Positions 7,922 through 16,541 of a stretch of DNA of 64,000 nt are shown here, one piece after another; position 1 is the stretch's first letter, and every line of letters starts with the position of its first letter. The DNA is from Rhizobium mayense (lineage in GTDB: Bacteria; Pseudomonadota; Alphaproteobacteria; Rhizobiales; Rhizobiaceae). The notes beneath the pieces are model-generated. The model ran no database searches. It saw only the letters and a list, made by a program, of their open reading frames with translations, and was not told the DNA's origin. The stretch covers positions 79,896 through 143,895 of the forward strand of contig NZ_JARFYM010000015.1 in the NCBI RefSeq assembly GCF_030272705.1, written 5' to 3'. A program made the translations under genes and the position numbers.

Positions 7922-7937
7922 GTTCCCCGCGGGGAAC
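7922..7937. other. parS: parS centromere-like palindrome of the repABC type
   Basis: A 16-bp perfect palindrome GTTCCCCGCGGGGAAC. It fits the rhizobial repABC parS pattern GTTNNCNGCNGNNAAC at every fixed position. It lies 154 bp upstream of repA, in the otherwise non-coding 7768-8091. RepB, encoded downstream, is the expected ligand. That known repABC plasmids carry such sites in or beside the operon is established knowledge; binding here is inferred. No other element was seen in the flanking non-coding bases. Confidence 0.8.
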
Positions 7938-8091
7938 ACTACCGCACGGCAGTTGCCAGTGGCGACAGAATCGGGCTACCCCGCACCTACGCCAAATATC
8001 AGTAATATCGGCGCTCCGCGTAACTACGCGACCCTTCATCAAACGTTAACCATCGAGGCGCTTAGTACTCTGGCCAAAACGGGAGAGAGCC

Positions 8092-9267
8092 GTGACACGA
8101 CATTTGAGCAGCCTCGCCTTCATGCAGACATTCTCAGCCAAGCTGGATGTCGCCTTGGGAAATCTCAGCATTGCGCAGTATCCCCCGGATGCCCGCCGGA
8201 CGATGCGCAAATTCACCTCCTCCGAAGTGGCAGCACTCCTCAACGTTACGGAGGCCTATATCAGGCAGGTTTCGCTGAAAGAGCAGGGGCCATCTCCCGA
8301 AGTCGCAAACGGCCGGCGCTTCTATTCGATGGAGCAGATCCTCGAACTGAGGATGCATCTGGCGCAAAATGGCCGAAAGAAGTGGATGAATCCGCGGCGG
8401 GTGGGCACCGAACAATGCCAGATCCTGGCGATCACCAATTTCAAGGGCGGCTCCAGCAAGACCTGCACCACGATCCATCTCGGGCATTATCTTGCCTTGA
8501 AAGGTTATCGCGTGCTTGCGGTGGATCTCGATCCGCAGGCCTCGTTGACCACCCTTCATGGCAGTCTGCCTGATTTCGATTACCGCGAAGGCGACACGCT
8601 CTATTCGGCTATTCGCTTCGAAGATCCTCTCCCCACCGAGCAGGTCATCCATCACACTCACATCGCGGGTTTTGATGTTATCTGCGCCGGTCTTGAACTG
8701 ACGGAATTCGAGACCGCAGTTGCTCTGGAAATGCGCAAATCCGGCGGCACGAGCTTCCTGCTGCGCGTATCGCAAGCATTGGAGCAGGTTGCGGATCGCT
8801 ATGACATCATTCTGATGGATTCGGCACCGTCACTGAACTTTCTTACCCTGTCGTCCCTCACGGCGGCGACGGGCGTTCTGATACCCGTTCCGGCCCATAT
8901 GCTCGATGTCGACTCGACCGCAAAATTTCTGGAGCTTGCCGGATCCTACATGCAGATCCTCGAGCAAGTGGGGACCTCGGCGCAATGGGATTTTGCCAAA
9001 TTTTTAATCACCAAATTTGAGCCGAACGATCATCCGCAAGCGAATATGACGGCGCTCATGCGCCAGGTTTTCGGCAAAGACCTGCTTTTGAATTCGGTGA
9101 TCAAGTCGACCGCTGTTGCAGATGTGCTGACCTGGAAGCAGAGCCTTTATGAAGTGCAGCGGGCAAGGTTCTCCGCTCCGAAGACCTATGACCGGGCAAT
9201 CGAATCGATCAACGCCGCAAATGCCGAAATCGAAGAACTTTTTTGGAAAGCATGGGGGCGCGAATGA
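8092..9267 (+). CDS. repA: RepA, ParA-type partition ATPase of the repABC family
   Basis: A 391-residue ParA-like ATPase that moves the RepB-parS complex and represses its own operon. An N-terminal helix-turn-helix segment lies at about 40-70 (FTSSEVAALLNVTEAYIRQV), then the deviant Walker A motif FKGGSSKTCTTIHLGHYL, AVDLDPQASLT, and the Walker B-like ILMDSAPSLNFLTL. The start is GTG at 8092 after GGGAGAGAG, and length and N-terminus match repABC RepA. One small oddity is Cys in place of the usual Thr after the Walker lysine-threonine. It overlaps repB by 4 bp. No repC follows, so it cannot serve a complete replicator within this window. Confidence 0.95.
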   Translation: MTRHLSSLAFMQTFSAKLDVALGNLSIAQYPPDARRTMRKFTSSEVAALLNVTEAYIRQVSLKEQGPSPEVANGRRFYSMEQILELRMHLAQNGRKKWMNPRRVGTEQCQILAITNFKGGSSKTCTTIHLGHYLALKGYRVLAVDLDPQASLTTLHGSLPDFDYREGDTLYSAIRFEDPLPTEQVIHHTHIAGFDVICAGLELTEFETAVALEMRKSGGTSFLLRVSQALEQVADRYDIILMDSAPSLNFLTLSSLTAATGVLIPVPAHMLDVDSTAKFLELAGSYMQILEQVGTSAQWDFAKFLITKFEPNDHPQANMTALMRQVFGKDLLLNSVIKSTAVADVLTWKQSLYEVQRARFSAPKTYDRAIESINAANAEIEELFWKAWGRE

Positions 9268-10286
9268 GCAGAAAAGACTCCAAAGGCATGTTTGCGAACG
9301 TCCTGGTCGGGTTAGGCCAGGAGGCAGCGTCTACGCCGCTTGCGACGTCGGCGTCCCCGCATCTTCAGAAGGTCGCTGCCGGCGTTCGGCAGCTTCAGGA
9401 GCGCGGCGAACTTGCCGACAAGCTGCTCCGGGACGCGGATCATATTATCGAACTCGATGTGGACGCGGTTTTGCCGTCGCACATACCTGATCGGTTCGAC
9501 GGCGCTTACGATGCCGACAGGCTCCAGGATCTCCTGCAGTCGATGCGTGAGCACGGACAAACCACTCCAGGCCTGGTTCGGCCCGTCAGCGGGCAAGGGG
9601 GCAAATTTCAGATCGTCTTCGGACGGCGGCGTCTTGCCGCCGCGAAACTCCTCGGCGTCAAGTTCAAAGCAATCATCCGTGATCTTTCAGACGAACAGGC
9701 AATCGTCATCCAGGGCGAAGAGAATGCCAATCGCGACGACCTGTCCTTCATTGAAAAATGCGTTTTCGCCCTCGGCCAGGAAGAAGCAGGATTCAAGCGC
9801 GAGGTGATCTGCGCCTCGCTGGCCACGGGAAAGTCGCACATCTCCGAGATGCTTCAAATCGCAAAGAGCTTTCCGAAGACGGTTCTGGCAGCCATTGGCT
9901 TTGCTCCGGAAACCGGCAGGCGGCGTTGGGCACAACTGGCGGAGCGCTGGAGCGCAAATGCTGATGCCGCGAAGATTGCCGAGCGGATTCTGGCGGAACC
10001 GGCTGCCCGGTCGCTATCCAGCGATGACAGATTTTCTGCGGTGTTGAATGCGGTCTCCGTGGCCGAACGCGCGCCCATAGCCGCCGTCGATCGCGTCCAG
10101 GAGGTCGTCTCCAGGGGAATGACCCTTGCTACGGTGAATTACGCCAAGACGGGAACCAAGCTTACGTTCACGAAAGCTGTCTCCGACGATTTCGTAAATT
10201 ACCTGCTGCGCCGCATAGAGGAATTGCATGATGAATATCTCGGCGAAGCGCAAACGACCGCGCGGAACCAAACCGAGATACGATAG
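9264..10286 (+). CDS. repB: RepB, ParB-type centromere-binding protein
   Basis: A 340-residue ParB-like protein. Visible parts are an N-terminal RepA-interaction tail (MSRKDSKGMFANVL), the ParB/Srx core (VLPSHIPDRF, FGRRRLAAAKLLG, GEENANRDDLSFIEK), a helix-turn-helix (FKREVICASLATGKSHISEML), and a C-terminal dimerisation region. The start at 9264 overlaps the repA stop (ATGA); a longer frame from 9243 would read inside repA. In repABC operons a counter-transcribed RNA and repC follow within about 200 bp. Here a small membrane-protein gene follows instead. The pair with parS could be an accessory partition locus or a remnant of a former plasmid. Confidence 0.94.
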   Translation: MSRKDSKGMFANVLVGLGQEAASTPLATSASPHLQKVAAGVRQLQERGELADKLLRDADHIIELDVDAVLPSHIPDRFDGAYDADRLQDLLQSMREHGQTTPGLVRPVSGQGGKFQIVFGRRRLAAAKLLGVKFKAIIRDLSDEQAIVIQGEENANRDDLSFIEKCVFALGQEEAGFKREVICASLATGKSHISEMLQIAKSFPKTVLAAIGFAPETGRRRWAQLAERWSANADAAKIAERILAEPAARSLSSDDRFSAVLNAVSVAERAPIAAVDRVQEVVSRGMTLATVNYAKTGTKLTFTKAVSDDFVNYLLRRIEELHDEYLGEAQTTARNQTEIR

Positions 10287-10364
10287 ATCTGGACATAAGT
10301 CGGCGAGGGTGCTTGGCTGGCCTGGGTATTTTGACGATCAGGTCGTCATTTGGCGGGAAACGAC

Positions 10365-10715
10365 ATGGCGCCGGAAACGGACGATCAGGAAAAAATCGAT
10401 GCGACCTTTCGCAACGGATCGTTGACCGCTGTCGGCATCATCGTCGGTTTCTCACTGAGCTTCATCAATCGCTGGGTTTCCAACCCGAACGACTGGAGTT
10501 GCATCGACATTCTGCCGATGACGGTGATGGTTGTCGGAATAGCTGTGCAGGTAAAGGTCTTTGCCGATCTGCTTGCACGGGATTCGCTGCTGGTGGTCAA
10601 ATACGACCGCGCCCGCCGTCTATTTCTGATTGGAGTGATCATCGTAGCCGCTGGCATCGCTCTCGCCCTTGCCAACGACATCCTTGGCATCAGCAGTCAG
10701 AAGATGCTCGGTTAG
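10365..10715 (+). CDS. Small membrane protein, unknown function
   Basis: A 116-residue protein with three likely membrane segments: about 22-40 (LTAVGIIVGFSLSFI), 50-70 (ILPMTVMVVGIAVQVKVFA) and 88-108 (LFLIGVIIVAAGIALALA). The N-terminus is short and acidic (MAPETDDQEKID). The start is the ATG at 10365 with a weak GGGAAA site; a TTG at 10350 in frame is possible. It lies where repC would be expected, 78 bp after repB. I do not recognise the family. Confidence 0.7.
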   Translation: MAPETDDQEKIDATFRNGSLTAVGIIVGFSLSFINRWVSNPNDWSCIDILPMTVMVVGIAVQVKVFADLLARDSLLVVKYDRARRLFLIGVIIVAAGIALALANDILGISSQKMLG

Positions 10716-10753
10716 ACTGTTGCCGCTTCTTCGGGCCCGATCCGGCGATCGTG

Positions 10754-11260
10754 CTAGATCCGTCGAAGAGCAATATCGCTCGTTATTACCGATTTGCCGG
10801 TTTTCGGATCGCGGTCGATCGTTCGCAGATTGAGGCCACTGCCGCCGACTTCCTGTATCGTCATCTTCGCCGTCCGGTTGCCGTTAACCTCTTTTGCCCA
10901 GTGAACGGCAAGATCGATGGTATTGCCCTGGCGCTTTCCGGACAATCCTGAACGTCCCCCCGCCGGGCCGACATAGACGCCGTTATATTGCGTGCCACTC
11001 ACTCTGAGATCGGCAGAGATCGGGCGGCTCACGACGAGCATGCCGCGGCAATTGCCGCGCATGGAGAGCGAAGGCCCGCTTGTTGTTAGTGCAAAGGTGC
11101 ATGCGACGTTGATCGGTGACGTCCCGATCCGACGGAGGATAGTCCCCTTGCCAGTCCATTTTCCCTGGAGGGATTGCAAAAAATCGCTTTCATCTGCGGC
11201 GGCCAAACTTGGGAAAAGGCCGACGGACAAAATCAGGAGGACGCGAGCGAAGCACTGCAT
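10754..11260 (-). CDS. Secreted protein, unknown function
   Basis: A 168-residue protein with a clear signal peptide (MQCFARVLLILSVGLFPSL, cleavage near AAADESD). The mature part begins LQSLQGKWTGKGT, a pattern seen in small beta-barrel, lipocalin-like periplasmic proteins of Rhizobiales, and contains two cysteines (VACTF, GNCRG) that could pair. Start: the ATG at 11258-11260 after GGGGG; an extension to 11299 would precede the signal peptide with a polar leader. It is convergent with the small membrane-protein gene. No specific function can be assigned. Confidence 0.75.
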   Translation of the reverse strand: MQCFARVLLILSVGLFPSLAAADESDFLQSLQGKWTGKGTILRRIGTSPINVACTFALTTSGPSLSMRGNCRGMLVVSRPISADLRVSGTQYNGVYVGPAGGRSGLSGKRQGNTIDLAVHWAKEVNGNRTAKMTIQEVGGSGLNLRTIDRDPKTGKSVITSDIALRRI

Positions 11261-11629
11261 GACGGAACCCCCAAATGACGAATTTTCCTCAACGCGCATA
11301 TGTTCGTATAGTTCCTTGTATTTTGCACGCGGATACTCATTGTCGTCGACTATCGCCCGGAAAGATGGAGTAAGGAAGTTGGCCTACTCTTCCGGCCCTC
11401 AGTTGTGGTAAATTAAAATTGCTTGGGCAATCGCGGGCCGGGACTTTTGCGGCTCCGCCCAATTTAATTTTGAGCTCATTTACGACTGCTAATACAGCGC
11501 CTGGCGGTGCCGCGGGAGTGCGGTCCCGTTCCGTTTGGGGCAGGGCGACCAGATACGAAGCCGGTCCGAACGAAAAAGCCTTAGCAGCATGCCGAACTAG
11601 GTCTTCAAAGTCATGGAGCGGTGGGATCA
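11261..11629. other. Intergenic region with an imperfect inverted repeat
   Basis: This stretch separates the divergent secreted-protein and radical SAM genes. It contains an AT-rich imperfect inverted repeat (about 11410-11430 against 11456-11471, TTAAAATTG...GGGC against GCCCAATTTAA) around a GC-rich loop. It could be a leader structure or an operator. No cobalamin-riboswitch features were recognised, and no gene was seen. Confidence 0.35.
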
Positions 11630-13189
11630 ATGGCTCATATCATCATCATCAATCCGCGTTTCGAAACCTCCTATTGGGGCATGGAACACGCGCTTCCGTT
11701 GTTTGACGTAAAAGCGAATCTTCCCGTCGCCTGCCTGCCTCTGCTGGCGGCGCTCACGCCGGCCGAACACACTGTCACGCTCGTGGACGAGAATGTGGAA
11801 CCGATCGACTACGATCTCTGCGCGCAAGCGGACATCGTCGCGCTGACAGGCATGATCGTCCAACGGTTCCGGATGAAGGAAATTTTGACGGAGCTCAAAG
11901 GGCGCAATTGTTTCACCGTCGTCGGAGGACCGTGGGTCACCGTAAAGGAAGACTATTTCGAGGGGCTAGTGGATGTCACATTCATCGGCGAGGCCGAGGA
12001 AACCTGGCCACAATTCCTGCTCGAATGGAAAGAGGGCCGTCATGTCAGGCGCTACGAGCAATCCGACAAGACCGACATGAGCAAGGTGCCGATCCCGCGT
12101 TTCGATCTGTTGAAGATGGATGAATACGCGCTCGGCAGTCTCCAGTTCTCGCGCGGTTGTCCATTCACCTGTGACTTTTGCGACATCATTGTCGTGTTCG
12201 GGCGCAAGCCGCGGATCAAGACCAGCTCACAGATCATCGCCGAGATGGAGGCATTACTCTCAGCCGGAATGGATACGGCATTTATCGTCGACGACAATCT
12301 CATCGGCAACAAGAAGGCGATCAAGGAGGTTCTCCGCGAAGTCGTAGCCTGGCAGGAGCGTAACCACTATCCGATGACGTTCCTCACGGAAGCCTCGATC
12401 GATCTCGCCGACGATGACGAGCTGATGCAGCTCATGGTCGATGCCAATATCCGTATTGTCTTCATCGGCGTCGAAACACCGAACGAAGCGGCGCTGCGAG
12501 AGACCAAGAAGCTCCAGAATCTTCGAAAAGGCGGGACGATGCTGGAGAAGATCCATGCGATCCAAGAGACGGGCATGGAAGTGTGGTGCGGCATGATCTT
12601 GGGTTTCGATAGCGACGACACGACGATCTTCGACGCCCAGCGCATCTTCATCAAGGACGCGCGGATCGTCAATGCGATGATCGGCATGCTGGCCGCCATT
12701 CCCAAGACGCCGCTTTATACGCGCCTCGAAAAGGAAGGACGGCTGGACCACGCCGATCCCCCGGCTTACGGCACCAACGTCATTCCCCTCAATCTCAGCC
12801 GGGAAACTTTGCGCGACGGCTATCTCTCGGTGTTGAGCGACCTTCACCAACCCGCCGCTTATTTCGATAGACTGGACGCGCTCTATCTCGATGCCCGTAT
12901 TCAACCGGAGCGGACGCGGCTGCGCCATCTGCGCCGCCATCCCATCCGCCTGATTGCCTTAAATCTGATGTGGGCTTTTGAAGCCGCCGGTATCTTCACA
13001 AGATTGATGCGCCGAGTACAGGAGGCGGACTTGCGCAATATCTATCGTCAACGCCTCTGGAAACTCCTGCTGCGCCGTCGTTCTCCGGTGATCCTGCAGA
13101 TCTATGCCATCAAATGCGCCATGCACTATCACGCGCACAAGATGGTCCAGCAAATGCAAACCGGCGGCGACATCGTCAATTCGTTCTGA
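11630..13189 (+). CDS. B12-binding-domain radical SAM protein (DUF4070 / hopanoid-methylase-like family)
   Basis: A 519-residue enzyme. Residues 1-150 form a Rossmann-type cobalamin-binding domain (IIIINPRFETSYWG, GMIVQRFRMKEIL, VVGGPWVT). The radical SAM domain carries the 4Fe-4S motif CPFTCDFCD (CX3CX2C) after LQFSRG, and a C-terminal DUF4070-like part follows from about 375. This architecture includes HpnP/HpnR-type hopanoid methylases, but no hopanoid genes lie nearby, so the substrate is open. Start: the ATG at 11630 has GGAG at 11615-11618; the in-frame GTG at 11621 is too close to it. It is transcribed alone. Confidence 0.85.
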   Translation: MAHIIIINPRFETSYWGMEHALPLFDVKANLPVACLPLLAALTPAEHTVTLVDENVEPIDYDLCAQADIVALTGMIVQRFRMKEILTELKGRNCFTVVGGPWVTVKEDYFEGLVDVTFIGEAEETWPQFLLEWKEGRHVRRYEQSDKTDMSKVPIPRFDLLKMDEYALGSLQFSRGCPFTCDFCDIIVVFGRKPRIKTSSQIIAEMEALLSAGMDTAFIVDDNLIGNKKAIKEVLREVVAWQERNHYPMTFLTEASIDLADDDELMQLMVDANIRIVFIGVETPNEAALRETKKLQNLRKGGTMLEKIHAIQETGMEVWCGMILGFDSDDTTIFDAQRIFIKDARIVNAMIGMLAAIPKTPLYTRLEKEGRLDHADPPAYGTNVIPLNLSRETLRDGYLSVLSDLHQPAAYFDRLDALYLDARIQPERTRLRHLRRHPIRLIALNLMWAFEAAGIFTRLMRRVQEADLRNIYRQRLWKLLLRRRSPVILQIYAIKCAMHYHAHKMVQQMQTGGDIVNSF

Positions 13190-13568
13190 CTGGAGACCCA
13201 GATCGGCGCATAGGACCTGATTAGATCCCCGAAGCCGGTCCAGCGCTGGACGATTAGATCGCCTAGGAAGAACGCTGGGCAAGGTTTCATCAGACAGATA
13301 ACCGCCTTCACCGGCTTGGCGCAGTTTCATGCGGCCGACGCGGCGCGCATCGGGTGTTGTCAAATCCACACAGTTCGCCAAAAACGCGCACGAACTGACG
13401 TAAGGTGAGTTCTAATTTTCCGTGCATTAACTCGACCTCTGGTATGACACGGGCGAGCCGATGATTGGCCGCACCCCCTCCCAGGTGCTGTTCCCCCTGA
13501 AACGATGATTTGTCGATGAGCAAGAGCTGTCTTGCTCATCTGTATGGCTTTGGCTTGAGGAAATTTGC
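13190..13568. other. Intergenic region, possible gene remnant on the minus strand
   Basis: About 380 bases. The minus strand has overlapping short open frames (around 13308-13523 and 13129-13381) that switch frame and lack ribosome sites, as expected for decayed coding sequence, but I cannot assign a family. The region ends with the inverted repeat at 13515-13540. Confidence 0.35.
13515..13540. promoter_or_regulatory. Perfect inverted repeat upstream of ialB
   Basis: Two perfect 11-bp arms, GATGAGCAAGA and TCTTGCTCATC, flank GCTG. The repeat ends 28 bp before the ialB start and has no T run. It could be an operator or an RNA hairpin in the leader of the ialB-tpsB unit. Confidence 0.45.
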
Positions 13569-14246
13569 ATGGCGCGCAGGACGCTGAGTGACACGTTTTC
13601 TGTAAGACTTATGGCATCTATGATGGTCGTATCGTCCGTCTTCTACGCCTCCCCGGGCGCAGCGCAACAGCCAGACGGCAGTGCGGCGGCGCCGGCTGCC
13701 TCAACTGCGGAAAAGAGCGCCTCGAACGCAGCCGCAGGGCAGCAACCAGCGCCGCAGGCGCGCGTGGAGAAATTCGACGACTGGTATTATCGCTGCGTCG
13801 ACGCCAAGGCGGCGGACGGTTCGGCTGCGACGAGCTGCGAAGTGGCGCAGATCGCCACGGTGAAGCAGGGCGATCAGGACGTCAATATTCTGACGCTGGC
13901 GATCGCCAAGGCACCGGCTCCGCTGGCGGCGCAGAAGGGCGGCAAGACATCATCCTCCGGCGATCTGATACTGACGGCACTCGTGCCGCTCAACATGTAT
14001 CTGCCGGCCGGGCTCGGCGTCGATGCCGGCGACAAGCCGGTGGTCCAGCTTGCCTACCGCAACTGCAACCAGGCCGGTTGCTGGTCGCAGCAGAAACTCG
14101 ATGCCAAGATGGTCGCCGCCTTTGAGAAAGCAACGGACGGCATCGGCCATGTGCAGATGATGAATGGCCAGAAGGTCAACATCAAATTTTCGCTGAAAGG
14201 CTTGGCGGCAGCACTCGACGCGCTGCAGAAGCCTGCGTCGAACTGA
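13569..14246 (+). CDS. Invasion-associated locus B (IalB) family protein
   Basis: A 225-residue exported protein. The signal peptide covers residues 1-37 (hydrophobic segment ending FYASPGAAQQ). An Ala/Gln/Pro-rich linker follows (to about 65), then the IalB domain opening VEKFDDWYYRCVD, with the typical cysteine pairs (YYRC/TSCE and YRNCNQAGC) and QKVNIKFSLKGLAAALDAL. IalB proteins occur widely in Rhizobiales and affect envelope and invasion phenotypes in Bartonella; the biochemical role is unclear. It lies 22 bp before tpsB on the same strand, so it is likely co-transcribed with the two-partner secretion genes. Confidence 0.9.
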   Translation: MARRTLSDTFSVRLMASMMVVSSVFYASPGAAQQPDGSAAAPAASTAEKSASNAAAGQQPAPQARVEKFDDWYYRCVDAKAADGSAATSCEVAQIATVKQGDQDVNILTLAIAKAPAPLAAQKGGKTSSSGDLILTALVPLNMYLPAGLGVDAGDKPVVQLAYRNCNQAGCWSQQKLDAKMVAAFEKATDGIGHVQMMNGQKVNIKFSLKGLAAALDALQKPASN

Positions 14247-14268
14247 CAGGGCAAGCCCGGACGATCCC

Positions 14269-16047
14269 ATGACACCGGCCTGGCGACCGACGCCTGCCCA
14301 ACGTGGCCTTCTCTCCGCGGTGCGTACTTGCGGCTCCGCTGCCGTCGGCGCGCTGCTCATCGCCGCCTTGGCCGCATCGACGGTAGCCGCCCAGCAATCG
14401 CCGAACGATGATTTTGCCCGTCGTCGGGCGCTGCAGAATGAGGAGCAGCGCCTCGACGCGCTGCGCAAGAGCACACCGAAGCCAGCGCAGCAGCTCTCCG
14501 ACCAGCAGAACGCCGGGGCTGCGCAAAAGGGCGGGCTCTGCTTTGCGATCACCGATATCGAGGTGGAGAGGGTCAGACAATTCCCGGATACCGTGATCAA
14601 CAAGATCACGGCGCCCTACCGCAACCGCTGCATCGGCGTCGGCGAGATCAACACGCTGTTGCGCGATCTGACCTATGTCTACCTCGACAAGGGTTTCGTC
14701 TCTTCGCGTGTCTACGTTCCGGCGCAGGATATCGCCAAGACTAAGGTCCTTCGGCTGGTCGCGATCGAAGGCACGCTTGCTGACATCTACATCAACGGCC
14801 AGCCGGCACTGGGCTCTGGCATGCTAGCCTCCGCCTTTCCCGGCATGAAGAACCATATCGTCAATCTGCGCGACATCGAGCAGGGCCTCGACCAGATCAA
14901 CCGGCTGAATTCAAATAACGCCAAGACTGCGATGCTGCCGGGTAAGATCAGCGGCACATCGATCCTCAACATCGAGAACAAGCCCAGCCATCCCTGGCAC
15001 CTCTCCTTCGGCAACAGCAATCTCGGCCAGGAACAGACCGGCTATTCCAAAAGCTCGGCCTCGGTCGGCTACGATAACCTCTTCGGCGTCAATGATAAGT
15101 GGAGCCTTGGCTACGAGCATACGGGACCGGATTATCCTTGGCGCAACGACGGCCAGGGCAGGAGCGACAGTTACACCGGCAATGCCAGCGTTCCCTACGG
15201 CTACTGGACCTTCTCGCTGAACGGCAGCTGGTACGACTATCACAGCTCCGTTCCCGGCAATTTCGGGACCTTGCAGACGTCGGGCGACAGCAAGGAGCTC
15301 GGGGTCGCTGCCAATCGCGTCATCTTCCGCGACAAGGATTCGATCACCACGCTCAACAGCGGCCTGACTTACAAGGAAACGAACAACTTCCTGCTCGGCA
15401 GCAAGATCGAGGTCGGCAGCCGCCGATATACGGTCGGCGATTTCGGCATATCGCATTCGCGCCGCATGCTTGGCGGCCTTTGGGTTTTCGATCTCTCCTA
15501 CGATCACGGGCTTAACCTGTTCGACGCCGTCGATCCAGGCGATGCCGGCGCAGGCGACGCGAATCCGCGTTTTTCCAAGTTCACCGGCACTGTCACCATG
15601 AACCGGCCGTTTGCGCTCGGCGACCAGCGCTTCGAGGTCGATTCGATCCTTACCGGACAATATTCACCGGATAATCTTTTCGGCGCCGAGCAGATTTCGC
15701 TAGGCGGCTATTCCACCGTCCGCGGCTCGCGCGAGACCATGCTTTACGGCAACAACGGCTTCTTTATCCGAAACGATCTCGTCTGGCGCACGCAGCCCTT
15801 CGCTAACAATGCCGGTCCCGCGAAAATATTCGGCGAGCTGCACCCCTATGTCGGGCTCGATTACGGGCGGATCGCCTCGCAGACGCGCTATCAGATCGAG
15901 GGCGGTGACATGCTCGGCTGGACTGTCGGCGCCAAGCTCGCCGGCGGCAATCTCAATCTCGATATCGGCTATTCCGACGTGCTCGCGGGCACGATCGGCA
16001 AAAAGGATGGAGGGCTGCTCTTTGTCAGCGCTTCGGTACGATGGTGA
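14269..16047 (+). CDS. TpsB outer-membrane transporter (ShlB/FhaC family)
   Basis: A 592-residue Omp85-superfamily pore that exports the TpsA partner across the outer membrane. Residues 1-42 are a signal peptide (ALLIAALAASTVAAQ). A short helical/linker part follows. A ShlB-type POTRA region starts near 85 (CFAITDIEVERV, TYVYLDKGFVSSRVYVPAQDI, LRLVAIEGTL), and a 16-strand barrel begins at about 240. The conserved barrel motif appears as SLGGYSTVRGSRE (about residues 478-490), and the protein ends in a beta strand with terminal aromatic (FVSASVRW). Its TpsA substrate is 17345-33907, separated by two lipoprotein genes. The family call is firm. Confidence 0.95.
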   Translation: MTPAWRPTPAQRGLLSAVRTCGSAAVGALLIAALAASTVAAQQSPNDDFARRRALQNEEQRLDALRKSTPKPAQQLSDQQNAGAAQKGGLCFAITDIEVERVRQFPDTVINKITAPYRNRCIGVGEINTLLRDLTYVYLDKGFVSSRVYVPAQDIAKTKVLRLVAIEGTLADIYINGQPALGSGMLASAFPGMKNHIVNLRDIEQGLDQINRLNSNNAKTAMLPGKISGTSILNIENKPSHPWHLSFGNSNLGQEQTGYSKSSASVGYDNLFGVNDKWSLGYEHTGPDYPWRNDGQGRSDSYTGNASVPYGYWTFSLNGSWYDYHSSVPGNFGTLQTSGDSKELGVAANRVIFRDKDSITTLNSGLTYKETNNFLLGSKIEVGSRRYTVGDFGISHSRRMLGGLWVFDLSYDHGLNLFDAVDPGDAGAGDANPRFSKFTGTVTMNRPFALGDQRFEVDSILTGQYSPDNLFGAEQISLGGYSTVRGSRETMLYGNNGFFIRNDLVWRTQPFANNAGPAKIFGELHPYVGLDYGRIASQTRYQIEGGDMLGWTVGAKLAGGNLNLDIGYSDVLAGTIGKKDGGLLFVSASVRW

Positions 16048-16067
16048 TCAATATTAGGAGGGAAATC

Positions 16068-16532
16068 ATGAATTTATTCATTCGAAAAGGCAGCAAAACG
16101 ACGCTTTTGGCATCGCGTTCGGCGGCTGCACTTCTTTGCTGTGCAATCGCACTTTCAAGCTGCGGAGGCCGCGACGCGCATCCGATCGCCTCCACCAATG
16201 TGGGCGACGGCGGGCTTGATTGCGGCGGGATCTCGCGCGAATTCGCAGCCAACGAACGCCAGGTTCTGGCAACCGTCAAGGAGCGTTCGCAAGCTCAAGG
16301 CAAAAACATCATTCTAGGCGCCACCGGCGTTCTTCTCTTCTGGCCGGCGCTATTCTTCATGGATCCCAAATCACCCGAGAAGATCGAGATCGACGCCTTG
16401 CGCAATCGCAACCAGGTGCTGACCGACCTCGCACGTTCGCGAAAATGTCCGGCGCCCAAGTCGCAATTGGACGAAGTCTACAAGAAGCTCGACGGCGGCG
16501 TGAAGACGCCCCCGGCCAAGAGAGATGGTTGA
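16068..16532 (+). CDS. Lipoprotein in the TPS operon, unknown function
   Basis: A 154-residue lipoprotein with a basic N-terminus, hydrophobic core and lipobox ALSSC (Cys35). A second hydrophobic segment lies at about 88-108 (NIILGATGVLLFWPALFFMD), followed by a charged helical region with R/K/E pairs and a late cysteine (SRKCPAPKSQLDEVYKKL). The ATG at 16068 follows AGGAGG, the best ribosome site in the operon, 20 bp after tpsB. Canonical two-partner systems consist of tpsB and tpsA only, so an intervening lipoprotein is unusual. A helper role in TpsA export or anchoring is inferred from position alone. Confidence 0.85.
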   Translation: MNLFIRKGSKTTLLASRSAAALLCCAIALSSCGGRDAHPIASTNVGDGGLDCGGISREFAANERQVLATVKERSQAQGKNIILGATGVLLFWPALFFMDPKSPEKIEIDALRNRNQVLTDLARSRKCPAPKSQLDEVYKKLDGGVKTPPAKRDG

Positions 16533-16541
16533 GGCGCCGCG

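Noticed and set aside
10287..10364. Possible repC start or counter-transcribed RNA after repB
   Set aside because: Only 78 bases separate repB from an unrelated membrane-protein gene; no RepC sequence and no characteristic ctRNA terminator were seen.
11261..11629. Possible cobalamin riboswitch before the radical SAM gene
   Set aside because: No B12-box-like sequence was recognised; only an AT-rich imperfect inverted repeat is present.
13190..13568. Possible insertion-sequence remnant
   Set aside because: No transposase motif, terminal inverted repeats or target duplication could be identified; only decayed-looking frames and one palindrome are visible.
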